Source of the DNA: Acidimicrobiales bacterium
Lineage (GTDB): Bacteria; Actinomycetota; Acidimicrobiia; Acidimicrobiales; Poriferisodaliceae
Length of the DNA: 7,135 nt
Assembly (NCBI GenBank): GCA_020631315.1
Contig: JAHDHM010000024.1
Location: 10,967 to 18,101 of the forward strand
Reading direction: 5' to 3'
Part shown: in pieces, positions 5,493-7,135 of the stretch
Layout of the letters: every line of letters begins with the position of its first letter
Numbering within the stretch: position 1 is the first letter of the stretch
The notes under the pieces: model-generated
What the model was told of the DNA's origin: nothing
Seen by the model: only the letters and a program-made list of their open reading frames with translations
The model's database searches: none
Translations under genes and position numbers: made by a program

Positions 5493-7135
5493 TCAGGCAG
5501 CCACCGGCACACGGACGTCGACGGACATCTCGCCGTCGATCGCGTCGACCGTGACCGTGGCGTCGTCGACGGCGTCGCCGGACAGCAGCGCCATGGCGAC
5601 CCGGTCGACGATCTCGCGCTGGATGGTGCGCTTCAACGGCCGGGCACCGAACGCCGGGTCGTGACCGAGATCGGCCAGCAGGTCGATCGCCGCGTCACTG
5701 ACCTCGAGCGCGAGCCCCCGGTCGGCGAGGCGAGCGCGGACGAGGTCGAGCTGCAGTCCGATGATCGGGCGCAGGTCGTCCTTGCTCAACGCTGTGAACT
5801 CGACGATGTCGTCGATCCGGTTCACGAACTCGGGCCGGAAGAAGCTCATCGGGTCACCGACGAGGTTGGACGTCATGATGATGACGGTGTTGGTGAAGTC
5901 AACCGTGCGGCCCTGGCCGTCGGTCAGGCGACCGTCGTCGAACACCTGCAACAGCACGTTGAAGACGTCCGGGTGGGCCTTCTCGACCTCGTCCAAGAGC
6001 AGAACCGAGTAGGGCCGGCGGCGCACCGACTCCGTCAGCTGACCACCCTCGTCGTGCCCCACGTAACCCGGAGGCGCGCCGATGAGGCGGGCCACCGAGT
6101 GCTGCTCCATGTACTCCGACATGTCGATGCGGATCATGGCCCGCTCGTCGTCGAACAGCGTGTCGGCGAGGGTGCGGGCCATCTCGGTCTTGCCCACGCC
6201 GGTCGGGCCGACGAACAGGAACGTGCCGATGGGACGGTTCGGGTCGGACAGACCGGCCCGCGAGCGCCGGATGGCGTTGGCCACGACATCGACGGCGTCG
6301 CGCTGGCCGATGACCCGTGCCGCGAGGATCTCGTCCAGGTGGACGAGCTTCTCGGACTCGGACTCCAGCAGCCGTGACACGGGGATCTTGGTCCACCGGG
6401 CCACGACCTCGGCAATGTCGTCGGCGCCGACCTCCTCCTTCAACATGGTGGAGGTGGCCTGCATCTCGGCGAGGCGGTCCGTGGCTGCCTCGACGTCCTT
6501 CTCGAGGCCGGGCAGCACACCGAAGCGCAGCTCCGCGGCACGCTCGAGATCGAGCTCGCGCTCGAGGTCCGCGTTGACCTGCTCGATCCGGCTCTTGAGG
6601 TCGCGGATGGCCTCGATCGCGTCCTTCTCGAGCTGCCACTGCGCCGTCATCGCGGCGAGCTGCTCGCGGTCGTCGGCGAGCTTGGCCTCGATCTCGTCGC
6701 GACGAGCGGTGGACACCGAATCGGTCTCGTTGGCCAGCGCGACCTGCTCGATCTCGTACTGACGGATGCGACGGTCGACGACGTCGATCTCGAAGGGCAC
6801 CGAGTCGATCTCGATGCGCAGGCGGCTGGCCGCTTCGTCGACGAGGTCGATGGCCTTGTCCGGCAGGAAACGATCGGTCAGGCAGCGATCGGACAGCACC
6901 GCGGCGCTGAGCAGTGCGCCGTCCTGAATGCGCACGCCGTGGTGCACCTCGTAGCGCTCCTTGAGGCCGCGCAGGATGGCCACCGTGTCGGTCACGGACG
7001 GCTCTTCGACCAGCACGGGCTGGAAGCGGCGCTCGAGCGCCGGGTCCTTCTCGATGTGCTGGCGATACTAGTCGAGGGTGGTGGCGCCTGCGCAGCTCGC
7101 CGCGGGCCAGCATCGGCGTCAAGATGTTGCCGGCG
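5493..7135 (-). CDS. clpB: ATP-dependent disaggregase ClpB, C-terminal part, 5' end disrupted
   Basis: ClpB is a hexameric AAA+ chaperone that pulls apart protein aggregates with DnaK in the cytosol. The window carries about 540 of the usual roughly 860 residues: the end of NBD1, the full coiled-coil M-domain, and NBD2. The M-domain (about 125 residues) separates it from ClpA and ClpC. Counting from the GTG at 7016: [13 protein letters not shown] at 51-63, M-domain about 80-205, Walker [10 protein letters not shown] at 270-278, Walker B VLLLDE at 338-343, sensor-1 Asn384, and GARPLKR at 457-463 with the sensor-2 Arg. The true gene begins beyond the window. Upstream of 7067 the reading frame is broken by an in-frame TAG and a net 5-nt loss; coding resemblance continues to 7134 in another frame ([15 protein letters not shown]). 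The GTG at 7016 is an internal Val codon, not a natural start. The loop after sensor 1 is unusually short. Confidence 0.93.
7068..7089 (-). other. clpB: Frameshift and amber stop inside clpB, near the sequence end
   Basis: ClpB proteins normally read ELRC(I/V)GATTLDEYRQ here. On the minus strand ELR ends at 7090, a single A follows (7089), and GATTLD continues from 7088 in a different frame, so 5 nt of the two expected codons are missing. The next Glu codon is TAG (7070-7068). The clean clpB frame then resumes with YRQHIEKD. Two lesions within 22 bp and within 66 bp of the end suggest poor sequence at a contig edge, though a real pseudogene is possible. Confidence 0.8.

Noticed and set aside
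5345..5512. N-terminal extension of the BON-OmpA protein by 56 residues
   Set aside because: The extension would overlap the clpB end, lacks a good Shine-Dalgarno, and precedes a well-supported ATG at 5344.
1..7135. A defence, mobile or otherwise new multi-gene system
   Set aside because: All sizeable genes are housekeeping or envelope families, the composition is even, and no transposase, integrase, attachment site, tRNA or repeat array is visible.

Overview
The window is GC-rich, with strongly C/G-biased third codon positions, and looks like chromosomal DNA from a high-GC actinobacterium. Support comes from a PurB close in sequence to the mycobacterial type, a ClpB with actinobacterial features, and a membrane-anchored BON plus OmpA protein of the kind known from mycobacterial ArfA/OmpATb. 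An Acidimicrobiia-like lineage is my guess from overall protein flavour and is not proven here.

Layout. 46-2746 (minus): the two-gene AMP branch of purine synthesis, purA then purB, 1 nt apart and probably one operon. 2747-2827: a short divergent control region with an 8-bp inverted repeat touching the purA ribosome binding site. 2828-3076 (plus): a small probable exported peptide of 82 codons. 3082-3106: a perfect 10-bp-stem hairpin just after it. 3130-3726 (plus): an HD-superfamily metal-dependent phosphohydrolase. 3713-5344 (minus): a 543-residue membrane-anchored protein with six BON-like repeats and a C-terminal OmpA peptidoglycan-binding domain, overlapping the HD gene tail-to-tail by 14 bp. 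5345-5492: a 148-bp gap with a clear Shine-Dalgarno and no terminator or promoter I can defend. 5493-7135 (minus): the C-terminal part of the disaggregase ClpB, running off the window. Positions 1-45 hold only the region downstream of purB, with nothing I can assign.

How the genes relate. PurA and PurB act in sequence (IMP to adenylosuccinate to AMP) and are translationally linked. The HD protein, the BON-OmpA protein and ClpB show no obvious shared pathway; their adjacency looks like ordinary genome order. No mobile element, tRNA, rRNA, CRISPR array or defence-like cluster is visible.

What deserves a second look: the BON array, in which a two-BON block is duplicated at an exact 118-residue offset; the small exported peptide and its hairpin; the inverted repeat at the purA start; and a frameshift plus amber stop in clpB within 66 bases of the window end, more likely an assembly-end error than a real mutation. 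I do not see a convincing new multi-gene system here.
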